Assembly (NCBI GenBank): GCA_031278755.1
Contig: JAITJV010000019.1
Location: forward strand, 1 to 12,635
DNA: 12,635 nt
Origin: Treponema sp.
GTDB lineage: Bacteria > Spirochaetota > Spirochaetia > Treponematales > Breznakiellaceae
Reading direction: 5' to 3'
Part shown: piece by piece, positions 1 through 6,559 of the stretch
Numbering within the stretch: the first letter of the stretch is position 1
How the letters are laid out: the number at the start of each line of letters is the position of its first letter
Position numbers and translations under genes: made by a program
The notes under the pieces: generated by a model
The model's database searches: none
Told to the model about the DNA's origin: nothing
Seen by the model: the letters and a program-made list of their open reading frames with translations, nothing else

Positions 1-65
1 AAAAGGCCAATGAATTTGAGACTGTCCGGGACGCATACGATTATATTAAATCCCAGCAAAAGTGA
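1..65 (+). CDS. acpP: acyl carrier protein, C-terminal end (partial)
   Basis: From base 3 a reading frame encodes about 20 residues ending in TVRDAYDYIKSQQK and a TGA stop at 63-65. This matches the last helix of acyl carrier proteins (typically ...FxTVxDxVxYI). The phosphopantetheine-bearing serine motif would lie outside the window. The stop overlaps the GTG start of rnc in a GTGA arrangement, and acpP followed by rnc is a common bacterial gene order, which supports the call. The protein would be the cytosolic acyl carrier of type II fatty acid synthesis. Only the tail is visible, so the identity rests on a short motif plus context. Confidence 0.72.
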   Translation, partial: KANEFETVRDAYDYIKSQQK

Positions 66-814
66 TCTCCCCGCTGCCGGCGGCAGAGCCGATTTTTCCG
101 GCTCTTGATTCGGGAAGAAAGAAAATACTGGCGGCTTTTCAGAAGACCGCCGGCATAAGGTTCAAAAGCCTTGAGCTTTTGAACCTTTCTTTCATACACC
201 GGTCGGTTTCCAACGAGTCAAACTTCAAACTCAACAACGAAAGGCTGGAATTTTTGGGCGACGCGGTGCTGGGCGCCGCCGTCGCGGATCTGCTGTACGT
301 ACAGCTTCCCCGGAGCCCCGAAGGAGACCTTGCCAGGATCATATCCGTGGTTGTTTCCGAGGATATTCTTTCCGCGGTTGCGCGGGTTCTGCAGATTGAT
401 AATCTCCTGCTCCTGGGAAGGGGTGAAGAACTTTCAGGCGGAAGGACAAAAAAGGCCATTTTGGCCGACGCCCTCGAAGCCCTTATAGGCGCCCTTTTTC
501 TTGATTCGGGCTTTAAGTCCGCCCATGCCTTTGTCGGCCGCTGCATAGGGCCTGAAATCGGGAAGGCTGCTTTCAAGGATTATCACCGCGACTATAAATC
601 GCTTTTACAGGAATTAAGCCAGCGGCTGTACCGCGCCTATCCCGAATACCGTATGGTAAAGCGTTCGGGGCCGGAGCATGAGCGGCTCTTTTCCATGGAA
701 GTAACGGTGAACGGCAGAACCTTCGGCCCCGGCATGGGGCGGAGCAAGAAGAGCGCCGAACAGGAAGACGCCAAAATTGCCTGGGAAGGGCTTTCGGAAG
801 GGGAAGGCGGATAG
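62..814 (+). CDS. rnc: ribonuclease III
   Basis: This 250-residue protein is a double-strand-specific endoribonuclease that processes rRNA precursors and structured mRNAs in the cytosol. The RNase III signature NERLEFLGDA is at residues 59-68. The second catalytic acidic pair lies in the segment around D136 and E139 (ILADALEALIGALFLD). A double-stranded RNA-binding domain covers roughly 178-245, ending in the conserved SKKSAEQEDAKIAWEGL. Length and domain order are normal. The GTG start at 62 overlaps the upstream acyl carrier protein stop by four bases. No Shine-Dalgarno sequence is evident, so translation is probably coupled to acpP. A 13-bp perfect inverted repeat lies within codons about 32-42 (annotated separately). 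The identity is secure. Confidence 0.97.
   Translation: MISPLPAAEPIFPALDSGRKKILAAFQKTAGIRFKSLELLNLSFIHRSVSNESNFKLNNERLEFLGDAVLGAAVADLLYVQLPRSPEGDLARIISVVVSEDILSAVARVLQIDNLLLLGRGEELSGGRTKKAILADALEALIGALFLDSGFKSAHAFVGRCIGPEIGKAAFKDYHRDYKSLLQELSQRLYRAYPEYRMVKRSGPEHERLFSMEVTVNGRTFGPGMGRSKKSAEQEDAKIAWEGLSEGEGG
157..187 (+). repeat. 13-bp perfect inverted repeat inside rnc
   Basis: The left arm is 157-169 (AAGGTTCAAAAGC), the loop is 170-174 (cttga), and the right arm is 175-187 (GCTTTTGAACCTT). All 13 pairs are Watson-Crick. It lies about 95 nt into the rnc coding sequence and encodes part of the normal RNase III N-terminal helix (RFKSLELLNL). RNase III is known in other bacteria to cleave a stem-loop in its own mRNA leader. 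A similar role for this internal stem is an inference only. Confidence 0.85.
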
Positions 815-863
815 GACCGCTGTGTTTCGCGCCTCCGCGTATTGCGCCGGCGTTGTACCCGCG
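815..863. other. convergent rnc/cca gap with palindrome at the cca stop
   Basis: This 49-nt gap separates the two convergent genes. At its right edge is a perfect 14-bp palindrome, CGCTACCGGTAGCG, at 862-875, which includes the cca stop codon. With one bulged base the stem extends into CCCGC/GCGGG arms. No T-tract follows on either strand, so this is only a weak candidate for a bidirectional transcription-stop structure. Confidence 0.4.
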
Positions 864-2234
864 CTACCGGTAGCGGCGGGCCAGGCTGGCGGCTATTTCG
901 AGGAGTTTTTCCCTGTTGTTTGATTCGGGATCGTCCACCACGGTCTCAAAAAGTTCGCGCAGAATGATCCCCATGGTTTTCCCCGGCTTTATCCCTGTTT
1001 CCATAAGATCTTTTCCCGATACCGCAAGATCCTTCAGTGAAAGCGTCCTGTTGTTTGCCAGTATGCCGTCCACACGCTCCGCCAGGGGAAGGAGAAATTC
1101 GGCCCCCGGTTCGACTCCGGCCGCCGCATAGGCGTCGGCCCTGCGGAGCCTGTAGAGGTTTTCAAGGTTTTCTTCCCCGATCCTGATCACAAAGCGCCTT
1201 ACCGCGGCGTCGCTCCAGCTTTTATCGTAATGGAACATGTGCTCCTCGATGAGGCGGCAGACGGCGTCCGTCACCATATTTGGGTAACGGAGGCGGATCA
1301 GTATGATCCGGGCAAGGCGCGCCGATTCGGCTTCGTGATGGTAAAAGGTCCATTCCCTTTTTTCGCCTTTTTTCGCTTTGGCGGGTTTTCCTATGTCGTG
1401 GAGCAGGGCGGCGAGGGCCGCTTCACGGGGATAGCCTTCGCGGGCGGCGTAATCGCACGCCAAAAGCGAATGATCCAGCACGTCAAACTTATGATAACCT
1501 TTCTGTTCAACCCCGCGGCAGGCGGACAATTCAGGCAGTATGAGGCGGAGAAGGCCCGTTTCTTCCATAAGGCGGAAGGCGGTCGAGGGCTTTGCGGCAA
1601 GGATCTTGTCAAGTTCGTCCCTTACGCGTTCCGCGGATACTTTCGCGGCAACATCCAGCGCCCCCGGCACCGCTTCCAGCGTCGGCCCGTCGACGGTAAA
1701 GCCCAACTGGGCCGCGAAACGGACCGCCCGCAGGGGTCTGAGTCCGTCTTCGGCGAAGCGCCCGGCGGGGTTTCCCACGCAGCGGATGAGGCGTTTCCGT
1801 ATGTCGTCTTGCCCTCCGAAGGGATCGATGAGTTCTCCTCCGGGAAGGCGTATGGCGGCGGCGTTCATCGTAAAATCACGGCGGGAAAGATCTTCCTCTA
1901 TTGAGGACGTATAGGCGACCCGCTCCGGCCGGCGGCCGTCCCGGTAGCCGGATTCCGTGCGGTACGTGGTAATTTCCAGCGCTTTGCCCCTGTAGTGAAC
2001 CGTAAGGGTTCCGTGCTTTATCCCCGTAGGAACCACAAGGCTCCGGGGTTTTGTGTTCCTGAAAATGGCGATCACTTCTTCCGGCCGGGCGTCTGTGGCA
2101 AAATCCCAGTCATGGGCTTTTTCACCCCTGAGCAGATCGCGGACCGCCCCGCCTACAAGGCAGATCTGCTTCCCCTGCGCGTTAAAAAGGGCGGCGATTT
2201 CTTTTAACAGGGGATGAATGATCATGTTGTCCAT
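864..2234 (-). CDS. cca: CCA tRNA nucleotidyltransferase / poly(A) polymerase family protein
   Basis: This 456-residue class II nucleotidyltransferase would add or repair the 3' CCA end of tRNAs in the cytosol; some relatives are poly(A) polymerases. The nucleotidyltransferase core reads LVGGAVRDLLRG (residues 26-37), then the catalytic carboxylates in HDWDFATDA (D42, D44). RRDFTMNA follows at 119-125 and EDGLRPLRAVRFAAQLGF at 162-179. An HD domain follows, with ALLHDIGKP at 277-284 and a downstream HHEAESARLA segment, typical of bacterial CCA enzymes with HD domains. Sequence alone does not separate CCA-adding from A-adding specificity. Two starts are possible, M1 (2234) and M4 (2225); neither has a Shine-Dalgarno sequence. 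The gene diverges from thiN and converges on rnc. Confidence 0.93.
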   Translation of the reverse strand: MDNMIIHPLLKEIAALFNAQGKQICLVGGAVRDLLRGEKAHDWDFATDARPEEVIAIFRNTKPRSLVVPTGIKHGTLTVHYRGKALEITTYRTESGYRDGRRPERVAYTSSIEEDLSRRDFTMNAAAIRLPGGELIDPFGGQDDIRKRLIRCVGNPAGRFAEDGLRPLRAVRFAAQLGFTVDGPTLEAVPGALDVAAKVSAERVRDELDKILAAKPSTAFRLMEETGLLRLILPELSACRGVEQKGYHKFDVLDHSLLACDYAAREGYPREAALAALLHDIGKPAKAKKGEKREWTFYHHEAESARLARIILIRLRYPNMVTDAVCRLIEEHMFHYDKSWSDAAVRRFVIRIGEENLENLYRLRRADAYAAAGVEPGAEFLLPLAERVDGILANNRTLSLKDLAVSGKDLMETGIKPGKTMGIILRELFETVVDDPESNNREKLLEIAASLARRYR

Positions 2235-2255
2235 CAGGAGGCACTATAATATAAT
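2227..2255 (+). promoter_or_regulatory. candidate sigma-70 promoter for thiN-folD-folE2
   Basis: TTGTCC at 2227-2232 is followed, after exactly 17 nt, by a perfect TATAAT at 2250-2255. Transcription would start near 2262, giving a leader of about 60 nt before the thiN ATG. The AT-rich block stands out in a GC-rich region. The -35 box overlaps the first codons of the divergent cca gene. A second TATAAT at 2245-2250 has no suitably spaced -35. Confidence 0.5.
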
Positions 2256-2272
2256 AATCAGGCCGGAAACAA
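2243..2272 (-). promoter_or_regulatory. possible divergent promoter for cca
   Basis: Read on the minus strand, TTGTTT (plus 2267-2272) and TATAGT (plus 2243-2248) are 18 nt apart. Transcription would then begin near 2236, two bases before cca M1, implying a leaderless or nearly leaderless mRNA. If translation instead starts at M4, the leader would be about 10 nt. Both elements are imperfect, so this is a weak call. Confidence 0.28.
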
Positions 2273-2321
2273 CGGGCGGGCGGGCCGCGGGGCCTTTTGC
2301 CTGTTTTTCGGAAAGGATTGC

Positions 2322-2975
2322 ATGCGGGGCATAGTTTTTATAGGCGGCGAAGGGCCTCCTCCGGGAATTGCGCGGGATCTTGCCGGGGAAGCCGGCCTTG
2401 TCGCGGCGGCGGATTCGGGACTCACCGCGGCCGAAGAAGCAGGGCTGCGCCCCGACTGGATCATCGGGGATATGGATTCGCTCGGCGATGTATCGCGTCT
2501 TGATTCGTATCCCAAAGACAGGGTGATCCGCTGTCTCCATGAAAAGGACTACACCGATACGGAACTCGGCCTTTCCCTTCTGCGGGAAAAAGGCTGTGAT
2601 GAAGTCTGGATAGCGGGCGGAGGAGGGGGGCGCATCGATCACCTTTTTGCCCTGCGGGCCCTTTTTGAACGGGACCTGTTTCCCGCCCGCTGGATAACGG
2701 CCAGGGACGATATACGGGCGCTTGAAGCGCCGGGTGAACTAAAAACGCGCCGTTTTCCGGAAGGGGCGATCATCGCGGTCTCTCCGCTGGGGAACGGCCC
2801 CTGGGAAGCGCGGAGCCGCGGCCTTAAATGGCCGCTTGACAACGTGCGCTGGGACAGAGGCTTTTTCGGGGCGAGCAACGAGGCGACGGGAGACGATATC
2901 GAAGTGAAACTTATTCGGGGCAGGTTTATGGTGCTGCTGCCCCTGCGGGAGGAATATGTCTGCGATAATCATTGA
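2322..2975 (+). CDS. thiN: thiamine pyrophosphokinase
   Basis: This 217-residue cytosolic enzyme would transfer a pyrophosphoryl group from ATP to thiamine, making thiamine diphosphate (EC 2.7.6.2). Family motifs appear in order: AADSG at 29-33, PDWIIGDMDS at 44-53, KDYTDTELGL at 75-84, and GGGGGRIDHLFALRAL at about 99-114. The C-terminal thiamine-binding half is less conserved but present (PLDNVRW, GASNEA). Length is normal. A GGAAAGGA stretch at 2310-2317 sits just upstream of the ATG. It is the first gene of an overlapping set, sharing 20 bases with folD. The gene makes the cofactor from thiamine and does not by itself imply de novo thiamine synthesis. No TPP riboswitch is recognisable in the roughly 60-nt leader. 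Confidence 0.92.
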   Translation: MRGIVFIGGEGPPPGIARDLAGEAGLVAAADSGLTAAEEAGLRPDWIIGDMDSLGDVSRLDSYPKDRVIRCLHEKDYTDTELGLSLLREKGCDEVWIAGGGGGRIDHLFALRALFERDLFPARWITARDDIRALEAPGELKTRRFPEGAIIAVSPLGNGPWEARSRGLKWPLDNVRWDRGFFGASNEATGDDIEVKLIRGRFMVLLPLREEYVCDNH

Positions 2976-3861
2976 CGGCAGGGCCGTTGCGGCGCGCAAG
3001 AGGGAAGAAGCGGGGGCACGGGCCGGGGCCCTCCGCGGGCGGGGCGTAATTCCCTGCCTTGCGGTGATCCTTGTCGGAGAAGATCCGGCGAGCCTTTCCT
3101 ATGTAGCGGGAAAGGAAAAAGCCCTGGCTGAAGCCGGCATCGCGAGCCGTGATTTCAGGCTTCCCCGTGAATCAAAAGAGGAAGAACTGCTCGCCGTGAT
3201 ACGGACGCTTAACGCCGATGAAACGGTGCACGGGATTCTTGTTCAACTTCCCCTGCCGTCCCATATACGGGAGGACGCGGTGATTTCCGCCGTAGATCCC
3301 GCAAAGGATGTAGACGGTTTTCATCCGGTTTCCGTGGGGAACATGGTTCTCGGGCGGAAGGGTTTTCTCCCCTGTACGCCGCACGGCGTATTGGTCCTTC
3401 TCCGCGAACAGGGGATCCCCGTAAACGGCGCCCATGCCGTCGTACTAGGGCGTTCCAATATTGTGGGGAAGCCCCTTGCCAATCTGCTTTCCCGGAAGGA
3501 TGTAAACGCCACGGTTACGATCTGCCATACCGGAACCGGAAACCCCAAAATATACACACGGGAGGCGGACATCCTTATCGCCGCGGCGGGCAGGCCCGGC
3601 CTTGTTACCGCGGACATGGTGAAGGAAGGGGCGGCGGTGATAGACGTAGGGGTAAACCGCGTGGAAGACAGCGCGGCGCGCAAAGGCTACCGGCTCTCGG
3701 GCGATGTTGATTATGGGCCTGTGTCGGAAAAGGCGGGCTGGATCACCCCGGTTCCCGGGGGGGTCGGCCCCATGACCATAGCGATGCTTCTTTTGAACGT
3801 GATCGAAGCGGCTGAAAACGCCGAAAACGCCAAAGACGCGGCGGCGGGCCTGTATGGTTGA
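2956..3861 (+). CDS. folD: bifunctional methylenetetrahydrofolate dehydrogenase / methenyltetrahydrofolate cyclohydrolase
   Basis: This 301-residue cytosolic enzyme interconverts 5,10-methylene-, 5,10-methenyl- and 10-formyl-tetrahydrofolate, using NADP(H) or NAD(H). It has all the expected motifs: VGEDPASLSYVAGKEKA with the YxxxK pair Y49/K53, VHGILVQLPLP (91-101), KDVDGFHP (117-124) and PCTPHGV (139-145). Next come the dinucleotide-binding GRSNIVGKPLANLL (165-178), ADILIAAAGRPG (204-215) and the C-terminal TPVPGGVGPMTIAMLL (264-279). The last 20 residues are an Ala/Asn-rich tail beyond the usual end. The start has GGGAGGA at 2947-2953, with an unusually short spacer. It overlaps thiN by 20 nt and folE2 by 8 nt, consistent with one operon. 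Confidence 0.97.
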   Translation: MSAIIIDGRAVAARKREEAGARAGALRGRGVIPCLAVILVGEDPASLSYVAGKEKALAEAGIASRDFRLPRESKEEELLAVIRTLNADETVHGILVQLPLPSHIREDAVISAVDPAKDVDGFHPVSVGNMVLGRKGFLPCTPHGVLVLLREQGIPVNGAHAVVLGRSNIVGKPLANLLSRKDVNATVTICHTGTGNPKIYTREADILIAAAGRPGLVTADMVKEGAAVIDVGVNRVEDSAARKGYRLSGDVDYGPVSEKAGWITPVPGGVGPMTIAMLLLNVIEAAENAENAKDAAAGLYG

Positions 3862-4648
3862 TATTCAGAATCAGGCGGACGACAGAAACGTCCCCCTTGC
3901 CAAAGTCGGGGTCAAGGGCCTTGAGTACCCCATACGGGTTCTGGACAAGATCAAAAAGGTGCAGCACACGGCCGCCAAAGTCGATCTTTACGCGGATCTT
4001 CCCCGCCATTTCAAGGGAACCCACATGAGCCGCTTTATCGAAATCTTTCATCAGTACCGCGAAGATCTTTCCATGCCCCGTTTTCTGGAGATGCTGCGGC
4101 GCATACGCGCCGATCTGGACGCCGAAGCCGCCTTCGGTTCAATGAGTTTTCCCTACTTTATGGAAAAGAACGCCCCCGTTTCGGGGCTTTCCGGAATGAG
4201 GTCCTACGAATGCCGCTATCAGGGCTGGGTAAAAAAAGACGCCTCCCGGAACCGCCACTTCACCGTTTCCGTTTCCGTCCCCGTAACGACGGTCTGCCCC
4301 TGTTCGCGGGCGATAAGCGACAGGGGGGCCCATAATCAGCGGGGCGTGGTCCGGGTGGAACTGGAACTCGGCCCCTTCTTCTGGATAGAGGATATTATCG
4401 CCATTGTTGAAAAGGCCGCTTCCAGCCCGGTGTACTCTATCCTCAAGCGGGAAGACGAAAAATACGTTACCGAACACGCCTATGACAACCCGAAGTTTGT
4501 TGAAGATATGGTCAGGGATGTATATATTGAATTAAAAGGGATAAATACATTTCCCCGTTTTTCCGTCGAAGCGGAAAATTTTGAAAGCATACATAACCAC
4601 AACGCCTTTGCCTTTGCGGAGTACAACAAGGAGACGGACCGTGAATGA
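3854..4648 (+). CDS. folE2: GTP cyclohydrolase FolE2 (type IB)
   Basis: This 264-residue cytosolic enzyme would convert GTP to 7,8-dihydroneopterin triphosphate, the first step of tetrahydrofolate synthesis (or of queuosine, which shares the step). It belongs to the type IB family, recognised by DLPRHFKGTHMSRFIE (48-63) and TTVCPCSRAISDRGAHNQRG (145-164). The latter contains the metal/active-site cysteine region (C148, C150) and H160. A glutamate in the LKREDEKYVTE segment (197-207) matches the third metal-ligand position expected for the family. In other bacteria FolE2 works with metals other than zinc and can replace zinc-dependent FolE. Its ATG overlaps the folD stop by 8 nt. I saw no separate promoter or zinc-responsive operator. 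Confidence 0.95.
   Translation: MVDIQNQADDRNVPLAKVGVKGLEYPIRVLDKIKKVQHTAAKVDLYADLPRHFKGTHMSRFIEIFHQYREDLSMPRFLEMLRRIRADLDAEAAFGSMSFPYFMEKNAPVSGLSGMRSYECRYQGWVKKDASRNRHFTVSVSVPVTTVCPCSRAISDRGAHNQRGVVRVELELGPFFWIEDIIAIVEKAASSPVYSILKREDEKYVTEHAYDNPKFVEDMVRDVYIELKGINTFPRFSVEAENFESIHNHNAFAFAEYNKETDRE
4628..4643 (+). promoter_or_regulatory. ribosome binding site fixing a GTG start
   Basis: AAGGAG at 4628-4633 is 7 nt upstream of GTG at 4641. This favours the GTG over the in-frame ATG at 4581, which would add 20 residues encoded inside folE2. Confidence 0.75.
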
Positions 4649-5024
4649 CCTTGAATCTCCGAAATCGTCCCCGCCGGAAAAGACCCTGGTAAAACAGGGG
4701 GTTGCCGCCGTTTTTTCCCTGTTGGCGGGGATCTTTCTCTTTGCCATGAATATACTGGGGACGCGTTTTCCCGTTGTGGGCATAGTCCTTGGGGGCGTTG
4801 CGGCGGCGGCGGGAATTGCCGCCCTTCTTTCAAAAGATCCCGAAGGCAACAAGCCCGGCGTCTTCCTTACGCTTGCCGGCGCCCTGGAACTGATACAAAG
4901 GGCCGGAATCTCTTCGGCAAGGCCCCTTGCCGGAACCCTTCTCAGCATAGGGGCCGTGGGTTTTATCGCCTTTGGAATATGGAACGGCGTTAAATTCCTC
5001 ACGGGTTTGAAAAACCGTTCATGA
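4641..5024 (+). CDS. small multi-pass membrane protein of unknown function
   Basis: This is a 127-residue protein that I do not recognise. After a short polar N-terminus (about residues 1-17, Pro/Ser/Glu-rich), hydrophobic segments lie at about 20-40 and 43-63. A third, weaker one lies near 75-88, and a fourth at about 98-122. Three or four membrane passes are therefore likely, in the inner membrane. Glycine and alanine are abundant in the second segment (IVLGGVAAAAGIAALL). The C-terminus is short and basic (LKNRS). The chosen GTG start has a good ribosome binding site and overlaps the folE2 stop by 8 nt. It sits between folate and tRNA-modification genes, which does not reveal its job. Confidence 0.75.
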   Translation: MNDLESPKSSPPEKTLVKQGVAAVFSLLAGIFLFAMNILGTRFPVVGIVLGGVAAAAGIAALLSKDPEGNKPGVFLTLAGALELIQRAGISSARPLAGTLLSIGAVGFIAFGIWNGVKFLTGLKNRS

Positions 5025-5037
5025 ACGTTCGCGCCGC

Positions 5038-6408
5038 ATGACCTATTTTTTTGAAACATACGGCTGCCAGATGAATACCGCCGAGTCGGCGGCCCTTGAC
5101 CTTGTATGCCGCGAACGGGGCTGGGAAAAAGCTTCCGGCGGGGAAAACGCCGATCTGGTGCTGATCAACACCTGTTCCGTGCGGATTACCGCGGAACAGC
5201 GCGTCATGGGCCGGCTGGCCCTGTATGCGAGCCTCAAAAAGAAGAGAGGCCCCTTTATCCTCGTCGTGGCCGGCTGTATGGCCCAGCGGCTTGGGGAGGA
5301 TCTTAAAAAGAAGATCCCCGCGGTGGATTATGTCATGGGAACAGGCTCGCGGTCTCTTTTCCCTTTTATACTTGAAGCCGCCGAAAACGGCGCGGCGAAA
5401 AACGGCCCCCCCGCGCGTGCGGAACAGGGGGAAAAGCCCGTTTTTTCCTTTTCGTCTTCCCATCTTGAAGAAGGCAGCTTCCGCAGTTTCGTCCCCATCA
5501 TGCACGGATGTAACAATTTTTGTTCCTACTGCATAGTCCCCTATGTCCGGGGCCGGGAAATTTCACGGTCCCCGCAGTCCATTGTCAATGAATTACACCT
5601 TCTCGCCGGAAAGGGCGTCAGGGAAATAACCCTTCTGGGACAGAACGTCAATTCCTACAGGTGGGAAGGGAACGGTTCCGCCGGAAGACCGGGCTTTCCC
5701 GGAAAAGTTTTGGACTTCCCGGCTTTGCTCGCCCTTGTCGCACGGGAACTTAAAGGAAGCCCTGTACGGTGGGTCCGTTTCCTGTCCGCCAATCCGGGGG
5801 ATTTTTCTCCCCGGACAATGCGGATCATGGCGGACAACAGGATCTTCTGCCGCCATCTCCACCTGCCGGTACAGCATGGCTCCGATCATATCCTCCGGAT
5901 GATGAACAGGCGCTACAACAGGAAGCGTTATCTGGCGTTGGTCCGGGAGATCAGGGCTTCCATACCCGGGATCACCCTTTCCACCGACATCCTTGTAGGT
6001 TTTCCCGGAGAAACGGAAGCGGATCTTGAAGAAACGCTCCTCTTGATGGAAGAAGTCCGCTTTCTTTACGCATATATGTACCACTATAACCCCCGCGAAG
6101 GAACCGCGGCGTACGGGTTTCCCGGCCGCATAGACGAAAACGTCAGGCTGGAACGGCTTGGCCGGGTCATCGCCCTGCAGCAAAAACATACCGCGGAACT
6201 GCTTGAAAAACGCATTGGTTCCCGCGAACTGGCGCTTATTGAAGGAATTTCCCGGAAAAATGCCGATGAATTAATAAGCCGTACCGAACGGGACGAAACG
6301 GCGGTGGTCCCGGGAAGGGCGTCCATGATAGGATCCTTTGCGGAGCTTACCCTGCGCAGCCTTAACGGAAACACCTTCAGGGCCGGGGATATTGCCCCTG
6401 TTGAGTAA
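5038..6408 (+). CDS. miaB: tRNA-2-methylthio-N6-dimethylallyladenosine synthase (MiaB)
   Basis: This 456-residue radical-SAM methylthiotransferase converts i6A37 of tRNAs reading UNN codons to ms2i6A37. The N-terminal UPF0004 domain carries the auxiliary-cluster cysteines C10 (ETYGCQMN), C46 (NTCSVR) and C80 (AGCMAQ). The radical-SAM CX3CX2C cluster is C158/C162/C165 in MHGCNNFCSYCIVPYVRGRE. LHLPVQHGSDHILRMMNRRY and STDILVGFPGETEADLEETL are characteristic of the MiaB/RimO superfamily. A TRAM RNA-binding domain covers about 388-452. The N-terminal ETYGCQMN and LGQNVNSY favour MiaB over RimO or MtaB. The start is fixed by the need for C10. No Shine-Dalgarno is seen in the 13-nt gap, and a 12-bp palindrome (CGTTCATGAACG, 5016-5027) straddles the preceding stop codon. 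Confidence 0.95.
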   Translation: MTYFFETYGCQMNTAESAALDLVCRERGWEKASGGENADLVLINTCSVRITAEQRVMGRLALYASLKKKRGPFILVVAGCMAQRLGEDLKKKIPAVDYVMGTGSRSLFPFILEAAENGAAKNGPPARAEQGEKPVFSFSSSHLEEGSFRSFVPIMHGCNNFCSYCIVPYVRGREISRSPQSIVNELHLLAGKGVREITLLGQNVNSYRWEGNGSAGRPGFPGKVLDFPALLALVARELKGSPVRWVRFLSANPGDFSPRTMRIMADNRIFCRHLHLPVQHGSDHILRMMNRRYNRKRYLALVREIRASIPGITLSTDILVGFPGETEADLEETLLLMEEVRFLYAYMYHYNPREGTAAYGFPGRIDENVRLERLGRVIALQQKHTAELLEKRIGSRELALIEGISRKNADELISRTERDETAVVPGRASMIGSFAELTLRSLNGNTFRAGDIAPVE

Positions 6409-6410
6409 GC

Positions 6411-6446
6411 GGGCTTGTTTCAAAATTGAAGTTTTGAAACAATCCC
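6411..6446. repeat. intergenic palindromic repeat, copy A
   Basis: Two bases after the miaB stop lies an 11-bp perfect inverted repeat: TTGTTTCAAAA (6415-6425), loop ttgaag, and TTTTGAAACAA (6432-6442). Outside one C/T mismatch the stem continues as GGG/CCC (6411-6413 with 6444-6446). It could act as a terminator or mRNA 3'-end stabiliser for the miaB operon, but no T-tract follows. It resembles sequences at 6482, 7939 and 12369. Confidence 0.8.
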
Positions 6447-6481
6447 ACGTATGCCCTGAAGCCGCGGTTTTTATAAGGAAT

Positions 6482-6507
6482 TTGTTCGGAAACAGGTTTC
6501 TGAACAA
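6482..6507. repeat. intergenic palindromic repeat, copy B
   Basis: TTGTTCGGAAAC (6482-6493) and GTTTCTGAACAA (6496-6507) form an inverted repeat with 11 of 12 positions complementary. The 11-mer TGTTCGGAAAC here (6483-6493) is identical to one in copy D (12372-12382). It lies 35 nt after copy A and immediately upstream of an AT-rich block (6509-6519) containing TATATT and TATTAT, possible -10 elements for the next gene. I find no convincing -35. Confidence 0.75.
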
Positions 6508-6519
6508 CTATATTATATT

Positions 6520-6539
6520 CCTGACATTGCAAATGCAGG
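6520..6539 (+). promoter_or_regulatory. bulged hairpin in the leader of the LapA-domain gene
   Basis: CCTG-A-CATT (6520-6528) pairs with AATGCAGG (6532-6539) around a 3-nt loop, leaving one bulged A at 6524. The hairpin ends five bases before the AAGGAGG ribosome binding site at 6545-6551. It could modulate translation or be a protein-binding stem, but this is speculation from one sequence. Confidence 0.4.
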
Positions 6540-6559
6540 GAAACAAGGAGGAGATTGAC

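Noticed and set aside
1230..1904. Plus-strand open frame opposite cca (about 224 codons)
   Set aside because: The minus-strand protein has complete nucleotidyltransferase and HD motifs. The antisense product is low-information and has no ribosome binding site.
2235..2321. TPP riboswitch upstream of thiN
   Set aside because: The leader is too short (about 60 nt from the predicted start), and I see no conserved THI-box segments such as CUGAGA.
2834..2840. Perfect TTGACA-like -35 inside thiN
   Set aside because: No -10 element occurs at a suitable distance in the GC-rich sequence that follows, so it is part of the coding sequence only.
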